A stretch of DNA of 64,000 bases from Faecalibacter sp. LW9. GTDB lineage: Bacteria; Bacteroidota; Bacteroidia; Flavobacteriales; Weeksellaceae. Numbering within the stretch: the first letter of the stretch is position 1; each line of letters begins with the position of its first letter. Positions 17,256 to 26,006 of this stretch are shown piece after piece. The stretch lies in the NCBI RefSeq assembly GCF_034661295.1, contig NZ_CP141062.1:3100001-3164000 (forward strand), read 5' to 3'. The notes beneath the pieces were generated by a model that saw nothing but the letters and a program-made list of their open reading frames with translations, did not search any database and had not been told where the DNA came from. Both the position numbers and the translations under genes were made by a program.

Positions 17256-19034
17256 CTAGGATTGACGATCGTATAAACGATCATATACTTCTTTATATTT
17301 TGCTAAAACTGCTTTTCGTTTTAACTTAAGGGTTGGCGTTAAAAGACCTTCTTCGATAGTCCATTCATCTGGGACTAATTCAAATTTTTTGATTTGTTCC
17401 CAATGCCCTAATTTTTGATTAAAACCTTCGATTTCTTTTTCCAATTCAGCTTTTAATTCTGGCACTTTCACCAAGTCTTCTGTATTAGCAGGTATTGAAA
17501 CACCCTTTGAATGTAAAAAATCTTTTGTGACTTCAAAATTTGGTTTAATGATAGCACAAGGCATTTTTTTACCTTCTCCAACTACCATAACTTGTTCTAT
17601 AAAACGAGATTGTTTGAAAATATTTTCAATAACTTGAGGAGCAATGTATTTTCCTCCTGAAGTCTTAAACATTTCTTTTTTACGATCTGTAATACGTAAA
17701 AGTCCATTTTCTATTACACCTATATCACCTGTTTTGAAATATCCATCTTCAGTAAAGGTTTCTTTGGTTTTTTCTTCATCTTTATAATATCCTGAAAATA
17801 CAGATGGTCCTTTCACTATAATTTCACCATCATCTGCAATTTTAACATCTAAACCTTTTAACGGTGCTCCAATGGTACCAATACCAAACATACCTTTTTC
17901 CATTTTATTCACCGAAATTACAGGAGAAGTTTCTGTTAATCCATAACCTTCCAAAATTGGGATACCTGCTCCCCAAAATAAATGATTTAAACGTGGTGCT
18001 AATGGTGCTGAACCAGATACCATACAAACTAATTCACCTCCTACACCTTCTCTCCATTTGCTGAATACTAATTTAGATGCAATGGCATGTTTAATTTTAA
18101 ATAAAAAGCTTTGTTCTTTGTAGGGATCATAATCCTCCACTAAACGTAAAGCCCACATGAAAATTTTTGTTTTCAATCCTCCAGCGGTAGAACCAGTATT
18201 ATAAATTTTATCGTACACTTTTTCTACTAATCGAGGAACAACCGTCATCACATGAGGTTTTACTTCTTTCATGTTTTCACCTAAAGTTTCGATGCTTTCT
18301 GCATAATAAATTCCAATCCCCATGTATTGGTATAGATAAATCAGCATACGTTCGAATACGTGATTGATGGGTAAGAATGATAATGCTCTTGATCCTGAAG
18401 GGAAATGAGGAACACGTTCATGACTACCAAAAACGTTACTCACAATATTTTCGTGGGTTAATACTACACCTTTAGGTCGACCAGTCGTACCAGAAGTATA
18501 GATTAAAGTGGTAATATCATTTGGTTTAATCAAATTTTTAAGACTCTCAACCTCGTGCTGAGTTGAATCATCTTTTCCTAAATCAAGAATTTCTTGCCAA
18601 TTGGGAGCTCCAGAAACTTGTTCAAAGGAGTAAATTCCAATCAGACCAGTTACTTGGTCTTTAACCGCATTGATTTTCTTAAACAAATCAGCATCAGAAA
18701 CAATGCAAAATTTTGCTTCAGAATTATTTAAAATATATACAAAATCTTCAGGAGATAACGTGGGATACATTGGTACCGAAATTGCTCCGACTTGTTGCAT
18801 ACCAATATCGGCAATATTCCATTCCGTACGATTGTTCGAAGTGACAATCGCTATTTTATCTTGAGGTTTGATCCCTAATTTGATTAATCCACGACTGAAT
18901 GCATTAGCTTGAGAAACATATGATGAGGTGGATGTTTTAATCCATTCACCATTCACTTTGCTCACTAATGCATCCGCTCGGGGATTCTTCTCTAACTGAT
19001 AATAAGGGAAGTCAAATAGTCTTTTAATTTCCAT
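17256..19034 (-). CDS. Long-chain fatty acid-CoA ligase (AMP-dependent synthetase)
   Basis: This 592-aa enzyme activates fatty acids through an acyl-AMP intermediate to acyl-CoA. The P-loop-like TLIYTSGTTGRPKGVVLTH, LSFLPINHVFERM, the adenine-binding ILEGYGLTETSPV, GYFKTGDIG, ITDRKKEMFKTSGGKYIAP and the C-terminal catalytic Lys region (LTPTLKLKRKAV) are all present in order. Length matches the FAA1/long-chain bacterial group. It would feed fatty acids into beta-oxidation or lipid synthesis. Single-gene unit. Confidence 0.93.
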   Translation of the reverse strand: MEIKRLFDFPYYQLEKNPRADALVSKVNGEWIKTSTSSYVSQANAFSRGLIKLGIKPQDKIAIVTSNNRTEWNIADIGMQQVGAISVPMYPTLSPEDFVYILNNSEAKFCIVSDADLFKKINAVKDQVTGLIGIYSFEQVSGAPNWQEILDLGKDDSTQHEVESLKNLIKPNDITTLIYTSGTTGRPKGVVLTHENIVSNVFGSHERVPHFPSGSRALSFLPINHVFERMLIYLYQYMGIGIYYAESIETLGENMKEVKPHVMTVVPRLVEKVYDKIYNTGSTAGGLKTKIFMWALRLVEDYDPYKEQSFLFKIKHAIASKLVFSKWREGVGGELVCMVSGSAPLAPRLNHLFWGAGIPILEGYGLTETSPVISVNKMEKGMFGIGTIGAPLKGLDVKIADDGEIIVKGPSVFSGYYKDEEKTKETFTEDGYFKTGDIGVIENGLLRITDRKKEMFKTSGGKYIAPQVIENIFKQSRFIEQVMVVGEGKKMPCAIIKPNFEVTKDFLHSKGVSIPANTEDLVKVPELKAELEKEIEGFNQKLGHWEQIKKFELVPDEWTIEEGLLTPTLKLKRKAVLAKYKEVYDRLYDRQS

Positions 19035-19159
19035 TGATGTTTTCTCGTTTTTTTGTTAGTGCCAAAATAGAAATATTTTTAAAATAAACAATAACAATTA
19101 TCGAGAAATAACGTACTTAATACACTAATACTAAATACATTTATCAATATTTAACAAGA

Positions 19160-19396
19160 TTACTCTTCTCCTTCTAATTCAGACATTTCCTTGTCATAAA
19201 AATCTAATGCAAGTTCAATTAAGTTTGCTACTTCTGTATCAAACTCCTCTCCTTCTTCCTCTTCTGATAAATCTTCGAACCATTCCACTTCATCTGTTTC
19301 GACGTCTAATAAAAAACGAGGATATTCCGTATGTAAAATGAAGATTTTTTCAGGTAAATCTGAATTGTCAGCGATTAAAAATTTAGGTAATTCCAT
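19160..19396 (-). CDS. Small acidic conserved hypothetical protein (78 aa)
   Basis: This 78-aa, strongly acidic protein (EDLSEEEEGEEFDTE) starts with MELPKFLIADNSDLPEKIFILHTEYPRFLLDV and ends in an acidic helix. I recall similar 75-80-aa proteins in other Flavobacteriia, without a known function. It starts 5 bp after the MATE transporter stop and is clearly in its transcript. No membrane segments or metal motifs are seen. Confidence 0.72.
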   Translation of the reverse strand: MELPKFLIADNSDLPEKIFILHTEYPRFLLDVETDEVEWFEDLSEEEEGEEFDTEVANLIELALDFYDKEMSELEGEE

Positions 19397-19401
19397 TGTA
19401 T

Positions 19402-20814
19402 TTAAATATTTGAATTTTCAATAATTAATTTTTTAGTTTGTTGATGATAACGAATAATTAACATCACTGCACTCAGTGTTAATCCGACCCCTAAACCAAT
19501 CCACATTCCGAAAGCACGCATTTCGAAATAAACAGCTAATAATAACCCTATAGGAATTGCGATAACCCAGTAAGCGATAAACGTTAAGATCGATGGCACA
19601 CGTACATCAGTCATACCACGAAGAGCACCTAAGACTACCAATTGCACACCATCTGATAATTGAAATAAAGAGGCTACAATAAGTAATTTAGCTGCCAATG
19701 CAATTACTGCAGATTCTTCTGAATAAAATGTTGGTAGTTGGTAACGCAATAAAATAAAACTCACACCACAAATAAACATAAAGAGAATAACCATGATGAT
19801 ACACGACCACCCTGCATCACGTAATGTTTTATAATCTTTTAAACCTAACTGATTCCCTATTCGAACTGTTGCGGCAACTCCAAGACCCGTACACATCATA
19901 AAGGTTGTAGAAGCTAAATTTATCGCAATTTGATGAGCCGCTAAATTGACTTTAGCTAATTCCTGATCCATTAAACTGTCTGAAAATGTGTATCCACAGA
20001 TAAAAGCTGCCGTAGAAAAAGCTGTCATTTCAAAGAAAGATGTCAAAGCTGTAGGAATTCCTATATTGGAAATTTTCTTAAAGTATTCCATTTTTATTTT
20101 CTTGAAATCCACCAACTGTAAAATGCTTTTTGTTTTTTGAAAATTATATAAAACAATTATCAAGAAAATCATCATAACCACACGAGAACTAAATGTACCC
20201 CAAGCAGCTCCTGCTACTTCTAATCGTGGAAATCCCCAATTCCCATAAATCCAACCATAATTTAAGGCTACATTCACCACATTTCCTATAATCGTGGCTA
20301 TGGTTACAGGAATGGTAAGGGATAAACCTTCTGAAAATTGGCGAAACGATTGGAAAATCATCAAAGGTACCATAGAGAAAGTCATAATCGTTAAATAGGG
20401 TATACATAAATCAATTACATCTGCTGGTTGCTTAAGATAATATAAAACTGGACGAGCAAACAATAACAGTAAACACAATAAAACTGCCAATGTCACATTC
20501 AAGATTAAACTGTGTGTAAAATAATCCGCTACATTTTGCTTATTGTTTTTGGAATCTTCTGCTGCAACTAAAGGTGACAAAGCAAAACTAAATCCAAAAG
20601 CAAACACCAAAAATGCAAAAAAAATGGAATTTCCCAATGATGTCGCTGCTAAGGCCATTTTACTCAAATTATCATCTTTGATGACATCAAATTTTCCTCC
20701 AAGTCCTCCAACCATAATGGTATCGATGATGTTCACAGAAATTTGACCTGCTTGAGTAATCATAACCGGTAATGCAAGCGTTATATTTCGTCTTAAATGT
20801 TCTTTTAAAGTCAC
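19402..20814 (-). CDS. MATE family multidrug efflux transporter
   Basis: This is a 12-helix MatE-type cation-coupled exporter. I prefer the GTG start at 20814 (VTLKEHLRRNITLALPVMITQAGQ), which gives the typical N-terminus and about 470 aa. The frame is open to an ATG at 20874, but that adds 20 unconserved residues and would lie upstream of the probable promoter box at 20834-20841. Family marks include VNIIDTIMVGGLG, NVALNYGWIYG in the first half and a repeated inverted half with GLGVAATVRIGNQLG. Likely substrates are cationic drugs or dyes. It is co-transcribed with the 78-aa gene and divergent from nitronate monooxygenase. Confidence 0.9.
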   Translation of the reverse strand: MTLKEHLRRNITLALPVMITQAGQISVNIIDTIMVGGLGGKFDVIKDDNLSKMALAATSLGNSIFFAFLVFAFGFSFALSPLVAAEDSKNNKQNVADYFTHSLILNVTLAVLLCLLLLFARPVLYYLKQPADVIDLCIPYLTIMTFSMVPLMIFQSFRQFSEGLSLTIPVTIATIIGNVVNVALNYGWIYGNWGFPRLEVAGAAWGTFSSRVVMMIFLIIVLYNFQKTKSILQLVDFKKIKMEYFKKISNIGIPTALTSFFEMTAFSTAAFICGYTFSDSLMDQELAKVNLAAHQIAINLASTTFMMCTGLGVAATVRIGNQLGLKDYKTLRDAGWSCIIMVILFMFICGVSFILLRYQLPTFYSEESAVIALAAKLLIVASLFQLSDGVQLVVLGALRGMTDVRVPSILTFIAYWVIAIPIGLLLAVYFEMRAFGMWIGLGVGLTLSAVMLIIRYHQQTKKLIIENSNI

Positions 20815-20833
20815 GTTAAATTGATTTATTTCA

Positions 20834-20841
20834 CAAAGATA
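20834..20841 (-). promoter_or_regulatory. -7 promoter box TATCTTTG of the MATE gene
   Basis: On the minus strand TATCTTTG fits TAnnTTTG and ends 19 bp before the GTG at 20814. If it is used, translation must start at the GTG and not at the ATG at 20874. Confidence 0.5.
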
Positions 20842-20956
20842 ATTTGATTGATTGATTATGCCTTCATCTTTCATTTAAAATGTAATTGAAATCAAGTTTT
20901 CACCTGATATTTTTTTAATATCTTGCAAATTCAAAACTCACAAAAAAATATTTAAA

Positions 20957-21919
20957 ATGACAATAAACGAATTCAAATCGCGATTAGACATTCCTGTTAT
21001 TTCATCTCCTATGTTTTTGGTTTCAAGAACAGCTTTAGTCATTGAAGCTTGTAAAAATGGAATATGTGGAACTTTTCCTTCTCTTAATGGAAGAACCTCT
21101 AAAGATTTTGAACAAATGCTGATTGAAATCACAACAGAGCTTAAAAAATTTGAAGAAGAAACAGGGAAAAAAGCTGCTCCATTTGGGGTAAACATTATTG
21201 TAAATCATACGAATCCACGTATTCAGCCTGATTTGGAATTATGTGCAAAATATAAAGTGCCTTTAGTTATCACCTCATTAGGTGCAGTTAAAGAAATTGT
21301 AGATGAAGTTCATCAATATGGAGGTTTAGTCTTTCATGATGTCATCAAAAAACGTCATGCTGAAAAAGCTGCAGAAGCTGGCGTTGATGGTATAATTGCA
21401 GTGGCAGCAGGTGCTGGAGGACATGCAGGAACTTCATCACCATTTGCCTTATTGGCTGATATCAAATCGGTATTTGATGGTCCAGTTTTATTAGCAGGAT
21501 GTATCAATACTGGAAGCGATGTAGCTGCAGCTTTAGCAATGGGTGCTGATTTCGCGTATATGGGAACACGATTTATTGCCACAAAAGAAGGATATGCAGA
21601 TGATGCTTACAAAGATATGATTGTAGATTCGACGTTGGAAGATATTATTTACACCCCTCATGTTTCAGGAGTAAATGCAAACTTTTTAGTAAAAAGTTTG
21701 GAATTGGCTGGAGTAGATATAACAGAAGAAAAAGAAGAAGATTTTTCAAAGTTAAATGAAGATGGACAAAAAGCATGGAAAGATATTTGGTCTGCCGGTC
21801 ATGGTGTTTCAGGTATTCATGATATTCCTTCCACAAAAGAATTAATTGATCAAATTAAAGCAGAGTATAAAGCAGTTCTTCTAAAAAATAAAACCATTTT
21901 AGAACAATTGAATTTTTAG
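20957..21919 (+). CDS. Nitronate monooxygenase (NMO/2-nitropropane dioxygenase family)
   Basis: This 320-aa FMN enzyme has a TIM barrel. The N-terminus DIPVISSPMFLVSR binds FMN; VAAGAGGHAGTSSPFAL holds the catalytic His; LLAGCINTGSDVAAALAMGADFAYMGTRFIATKE is the phosphate-binding and family signature region. It detoxifies nitronates such as propionate-3-nitronate, although some family members are enoyl reductases. It is followed 4 bp later by a TesB thioesterase, which suggests an acyl/organic acid context. Confidence 0.9.
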   Translation: MTINEFKSRLDIPVISSPMFLVSRTALVIEACKNGICGTFPSLNGRTSKDFEQMLIEITTELKKFEEETGKKAAPFGVNIIVNHTNPRIQPDLELCAKYKVPLVITSLGAVKEIVDEVHQYGGLVFHDVIKKRHAEKAAEAGVDGIIAVAAGAGGHAGTSSPFALLADIKSVFDGPVLLAGCINTGSDVAAALAMGADFAYMGTRFIATKEGYADDAYKDMIVDSTLEDIIYTPHVSGVNANFLVKSLELAGVDITEEKEEDFSKLNEDGQKAWKDIWSAGHGVSGIHDIPSTKELIDQIKAEYKAVLLKNKTILEQLNF

Positions 21920-21923
21920 AAAA

Positions 21924-22793
21924 ATGAACACAACATCTGAACTAATCAACCTACTAACACTACAAAAAATAGGTAAAAACCTTTTTAAAGGAAATAGTTC
22001 ATACATGGGAAGTCCAAACGTTTTTGGCGGACAAGTTGTTGCACAAGCATTACATGCAGCCTATCAAACAGTTCCTAAAGATCGTTTTTGCCACTCATTG
22101 CATTCTTATTTTATTCTGCCAGGAAATCTAGAAATTCCGATTCAGTATGAGGTAACTATTCTTAGAGATGGAGGAAGTTTTACAACACGTTCAGTCACGG
22201 CAAAACAAGAAGGAAAAGCAATTTTTATGATGGCTTGTTCATTCCAATTGGATCAGGAAGGAGGATTAAATCATCAAATCGATATGCCTGAAGTAAAAGT
22301 GCCAGAAGACTTGATGAGTTGGAACGACATTGGTAAAATGTTTGGACCTATGCTCCCGAAACAAATTCAAAAATTTGTAACTACCGATCGACCTTTGGAT
22401 TTTAAACCCGTAGAAATTCCTACCCCCTTTGAGAAAAAGGATTATGAACCTGTGAGTAATGTTTGGATGAAATTTCTAGATGTAGAAGAATCTTCCTATA
22501 GCTTACCTCTTCTGCATCAATTAATTGCGTATAGTTCGGATTATAATGTGTTATCTACTGCATTAATGCCACATGCATCAAAAGCACATTTTGGAAATAT
22601 GCAATTGGCCTGTTTAGATCATTCGTTATGGTTTCATCGCAAACCCAATCTGACGGATTGGATGTTGTTAAATGTAGAATCCCCAAGCGCTTCAAACACA
22701 AGGGGATTTACAAAAGGTAATATCTTCAATCGCTCTGGCGAATTGGTATGCTCGTTGACACAAGAAGGACTAATTCGTCCTATCCAGCGTTAG
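21924..22793 (+). CDS. Acyl-CoA thioesterase II (TesB-like)
   Basis: This is a 289-aa double-hotdog thioesterase that hydrolyses acyl-CoA to the free acid and CoA. The first hotdog carries NVFGGQVVAQALHAAYQTV and HSLHSYFILPGN; the second has QLIAYSSDYNVLSTAL (Asp of the catalytic triad region), ACLDHSLWFHRK and LNVESPSASNTRGFTKG. Length is standard for TesB. It is in one unit with nitronate monooxygenase. Its last 14 bp overlap the end of the convergent DUF4126 gene. Confidence 0.93.
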   Translation: MNTTSELINLLTLQKIGKNLFKGNSSYMGSPNVFGGQVVAQALHAAYQTVPKDRFCHSLHSYFILPGNLEIPIQYEVTILRDGGSFTTRSVTAKQEGKAIFMMACSFQLDQEGGLNHQIDMPEVKVPEDLMSWNDIGKMFGPMLPKQIQKFVTTDRPLDFKPVEIPTPFEKKDYEPVSNVWMKFLDVEESSYSLPLLHQLIAYSSDYNVLSTALMPHASKAHFGNMQLACLDHSLWFHRKPNLTDWMLLNVESPSASNTRGFTKGNIFNRSGELVCSLTQEGLIRPIQR

Positions 22794-23394
22794 TATAGGC
22801 ATTTTGCATCGCATCAGATGCACGTTTTTTTACGCGTTTAAGCACTTTAAAAACACCAACTAAAAGTATTACAGTAATTAAGAAAGCTAATGGAGCAAGT
22901 ACGATTGCTGTAATACTTAAAAATAAAGCTCCAATAGTTTCTCCTGTATTAACCAAGAAGTTTCCAACTCCTCCAGTGGTAGTTGTAGAAATTGCACGTG
23001 CCGTTGCTGTGGTTGAACTAATAACCGCTGCTGTTCCTCCACCAGCTATTATTGCTAATGCCCAAGTTGCCACTTCGTTCATATCCACTAATGTTGCGCT
23101 AACAGCTAATGTCCCTGCAACTCCAGCCAATGGTACTGAAATTGTATCCAACATGTTATCAATCACTGGTAAAAAATAAGCTCCAATTTCGATAATCATG
23201 GCTACTCCTAAAGTAATTAAAGCTGGCCAGCTTCCTACCCATTGCAGACTTTCGTCTATCTCTACGAAATTTCCTGCAAAATGAGCAGATAAACTCAATA
23301 TAAATAATGGGAGAAAAACTCTGAAACCAGATGCCGCGGCTAATCCGATTCCGAGAAATAAGGATAATAAGGTTGATCCTGATAAAATATCCAT
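22780..23394 (-). CDS. DUF4126 domain membrane protein
   Basis: The protein has 204 aa from ATG at 23394 (MDILSGSTLLSLFLGIGLAAASGFRVFLPL); 48 upstream codons in the same frame are not protein-like for this family. DUF4126 features are the GFRVFLPL start, WPALITLGVAMIIEIGAYFLPVIDN, a Ser/Thr/Ala-rich loop (AVISSTTATARAISTTTTGG) and NTGETIGALFLSI. Five or so membrane segments are visible. Function is unknown. It overlaps the thioesterase gene tail to tail. Confidence 0.85.
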   Translation of the reverse strand: MDILSGSTLLSLFLGIGLAAASGFRVFLPLFILSLSAHFAGNFVEIDESLQWVGSWPALITLGVAMIIEIGAYFLPVIDNMLDTISVPLAGVAGTLAVSATLVDMNEVATWALAIIAGGGTAAVISSTTATARAISTTTTGGVGNFLVNTGETIGALFLSITAIVLAPLAFLITVILLVGVFKVLKRVKKRASDAMQNAYTNAG

Positions 23395-23714
23395 AATTAA
23401 TAATTGTTTTTTTTGTGGTTTTATAATATAAATATATGATAAAAATCTATTTTTATATGAGTTAATTTTGTTTTTTCTTTGCAGACGGTTTGATTTTGAA
23501 ATACAAGATTTTGTAGGAAGCGATACGTTTTCGATCATCTAATCGTATCAGTTTCATCACAATGATCTTAAATACACACACTTCAATCCAATCATAACTG
23601 GTTTGCACCCTTCATTAGCATTTTTCAATAAGTTTTCATTATCTTTAGAATGCTGAATGTAAAACGTGCACGGTTATCTCAATGGATCATAATAATAAAA
23701 ATATACGTTCAAAA
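23395..23714. promoter_or_regulatory. Divergent promoter region of DUF4126 and udk
   Basis: This 320-bp AT-rich region holds no convincing gene. A short inverted repeat, GATACG (23522-23527) and CGTATC (23544-23549), is separated by 16 bp. TATCTTTA at about 23640-23647 resembles a -7 box directed toward udk. No riboswitch-like structure was recognised. Confidence 0.4.
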
Positions 23715-24335
23715 ATGTTAGTTATAGGAATTGCAGGAGGGACAGGTTCTGGAAAAACAACCGTAGTAAATAATATCTTAAGAGATTTAAACACAGAAAG
23801 TGTCATTGTAATTTCGCAAGATAATTATTACAGAGACAATCACGATATGCCACTTGAAGAACGTTCAAAAATCAATTTCGATCACCCAAGATCTATTGAT
23901 TTTGATTTATTAAAAGAACACGTTCGTCAATTAAAAGAAGGAAAATCAATCGAACAACCTGTATATTCTTTTATTACACATACAAGAACAGGAGAAACTA
24001 TTTTAACTCATCCACAATCGGTAATTATTGTAGAAGGAATCTTAGTGCTTACGGATGCTGAATTACGTGATTTATATGATGTTAAGATTTTTGTTCATGC
24101 TGATTCAGATGAACGATTAATTCGTCGTGTACGTCGTGATATTCAAGAAAGAGGACGCGATTTAGATGAAGTTTTATCACGTTATCAAGATACATTAAAA
24201 CCTATGCATCAGCAATTTATTGAACCATCTAAAAACTACGCCGACATTATTATCCCGAATATGAAAAAAGGACATTCTGTTGCGGTGAAAATATTATCTT
24301 CTGTGATTAAAGAAAAACTGAATTCTCAAGTCTAA
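23715..24335 (+). CDS. udk: Uridine kinase
   Basis: This 206-aa enzyme phosphorylates uridine and cytidine to UMP/CMP with ATP or GTP in pyrimidine salvage. GIAGGTGSGKTT is the P-loop at the N-terminus; SQDNYYRD, NFDHPRSIDFDLL, VYSFITHTRTGET, IIVEGILVL and RRVRRDIQERGRDLDEVLSRY (lid) follow in family order. I start at MLVIGIAGG, the usual family start; an in-frame ATG 11 codons upstream (23682) is possible. Its stop overlaps the next ATG (TAATG), so it leads a co-transcribed group. Confidence 0.93.
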   Translation: MLVIGIAGGTGSGKTTVVNNILRDLNTESVIVISQDNYYRDNHDMPLEERSKINFDHPRSIDFDLLKEHVRQLKEGKSIEQPVYSFITHTRTGETILTHPQSVIIVEGILVLTDAELRDLYDVKIFVHADSDERLIRRVRRDIQERGRDLDEVLSRYQDTLKPMHQQFIEPSKNYADIIIPNMKKGHSVAVKILSSVIKEKLNSQV

Positions 24336-24715
24336 TGAATAAATTAATCGAAAAAATTTTAACTTCGGAGAAGTATATAAAATTCGCTCCTTATCTCAAA
24401 TGGTTAAACTATATTTTTAACCGTTATGTAATTATGAGTGTATGTTTTATCATCTGGATGATTTTTTTCGATCAAAACTCTTTATTCACCCATTTAGAAT
24501 TAGATAAGCAAATCAAAAATCTTGAAGCAGATGAGAGCTACTTCAGAGAAAATTTAGAAGCGGAGAATAAAAAACTGAAAATCTTAACTGAAAATCCAGC
24601 AGAAATTGAACGTATCGCTCGTGAAAAATTCTTTTTGAAAAAAGATAACGAGGATATTTTTATCATTCAGCAGGAAATTCAAAAAAAACCACAAGAAAAT
24701 AAGACGAATGAATAA
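24335..24715 (+). CDS. Septum formation initiator family protein (FtsB/DivIC-like)
   Basis: This 126-aa bitopic protein has a short cytoplasmic N-terminus, one membrane helix (VIMSVCFIIWMIFFD, about residues 32-46), then a periplasmic coiled coil (LELDKQIKNLEADESYFRENLEAENKKLKIL) and the FtsB-like block NPAEIERIAREKFFLKKDNEDIFII. It fits the division protein that joins FtsL and FtsQ. It overlaps both neighbours (udk by 1 bp, mutase by 8 bp), so translation is likely coupled. Confidence 0.88.
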   Translation: MNKLIEKILTSEKYIKFAPYLKWLNYIFNRYVIMSVCFIIWMIFFDQNSLFTHLELDKQIKNLEADESYFRENLEAENKKLKILTENPAEIERIAREKFFLKKDNEDIFIIQQEIQKKPQENKTNE

Positions 24716-25988
24716 TTTATTTGAGAATTTTGATTCTATTTCAGAAAAAGAATGGAAAACTAAAGTTCAAGTTGAATTAAAAGGATTAGAATATAATGAA
24801 ACATTAGTTTGGGGGACAAGTGATCAAATTAACGTTAAACCATTGTATACTAAGAATGATATCTCCTATCAAGAAGTTCAACCACTACCTAGAACAACAA
24901 CTGATTGGAAAATCATTTCCAAGTATACCGGTAATCCTAAACAAGACTATTCTTTCTTGTATGGTTTCGAAATTTCTTCTCATCAATTGATAGAAGCTCT
25001 ACCTTCGTTACCTCAATATTTAGATTTATTTATTTCAGTTGATGATTTAGCAGATATCCATGCATTTAATAGTGTTAAAAATTTAAAATATCTTGATTTC
25101 GATATTTTTGGTTATTATGCCCAAAATGGTCTATGGTCTACGGAAACTAAAGAAGAATCCTTTACACTTGTATCCGATATTTTAAAAAATGAGTCATTCG
25201 AAAAAGCAATTGCAATCCAAGGAGATGTATATCAAAATGCTGGAGCAAATCATGTACAGCAATTGGCAATAACTTTAGCACATGCGGTTGAATATTTAGA
25301 AACATTTGGTCCTGAAGCTGCTCATAAAATATGGTTTAAATTTGCCACAGGTAACAATTATTTCTTCGAAATTGCAAAATTTAGAGCTTTTCGTTTTTTA
25401 TGGAAACTAATTTTAGAACAATATGCTATTGATGCTGAGGCTATAATTTATGCAACAAATTCGCTACGTAACAAGTCGAAATTAGACCAATATAATAATG
25501 TTATTCGATCTTCAATCGAAGCCAATGCAATGGTTTTAGGAGGATGTGATATCATTAACATCCAATCCTATGATCAATTGTATGAAACGACTGATTTTGG
25601 ATTAGAATTAGCAGCGAAACAGCAATTATTATTGCAAAAAGAATCGAATTTAGATCAATTTTCAGATCCTGTTGCAGGTTCATATTACATCGAAAGTTTA
25701 ACCAATCAATTGGCTGAAAAAGCATTAGAGCTTTTCAAAACCATTCAAACGGTTGGGGGATTTGTAAAAGCTTTAGAAAATGAAACCATTCAAGATTACA
25801 TTTATACGAGTGCTCGTAAAGAACAGAAGGAATTTGACACACAAGGCATTCATTTAATTGGAGTCAACAAGTATAAAAATCCAAACGAAAAATTACCTGC
25901 AGTGAGAAAGGAAAAAGTGGTAAAACCTGCTTTATTCTTACCTATCGTCCCTTCTCGTTTAGCCGAAAAAATTGAAAGACAATCTTAA
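24708..25988 (+). CDS. mutA: Methylmalonyl-CoA mutase small (beta) subunit
   Basis: The 426-aa protein resembles the mutase TIM-barrel domain without the C-terminal B12-binding domain, as expected for the non-catalytic small subunit. Landmarks are FDSISEKEWKTKVQVELKG at the N-terminus, AIQGDVYQNAGANHVQQLAITLAHAVEYL, the adenosyl/CoA-site region ATNSLRNKSKLDQYNNVIRSSIEANAMVLGGCDIINIQSYD, and DPVAGSYYIESLTNQLAEKAL. The active heterodimer interconverts methylmalonyl-CoA and succinyl-CoA. The large subunit gene, often close by in relatives, is not here: a methyltransferase follows instead. Confidence 0.9.
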   Translation: MNNLFENFDSISEKEWKTKVQVELKGLEYNETLVWGTSDQINVKPLYTKNDISYQEVQPLPRTTTDWKIISKYTGNPKQDYSFLYGFEISSHQLIEALPSLPQYLDLFISVDDLADIHAFNSVKNLKYLDFDIFGYYAQNGLWSTETKEESFTLVSDILKNESFEKAIAIQGDVYQNAGANHVQQLAITLAHAVEYLETFGPEAAHKIWFKFATGNNYFFEIAKFRAFRFLWKLILEQYAIDAEAIIYATNSLRNKSKLDQYNNVIRSSIEANAMVLGGCDIINIQSYDQLYETTDFGLELAAKQQLLLQKESNLDQFSDPVAGSYYIESLTNQLAEKALELFKTIQTVGGFVKALENETIQDYIYTSARKEQKEFDTQGIHLIGVNKYKNPNEKLPAVRKEKVVKPALFLPIVPSRLAEKIERQS

Positions 25989-26006
25989 TAACGCCCGTGC
26001 GATTTT

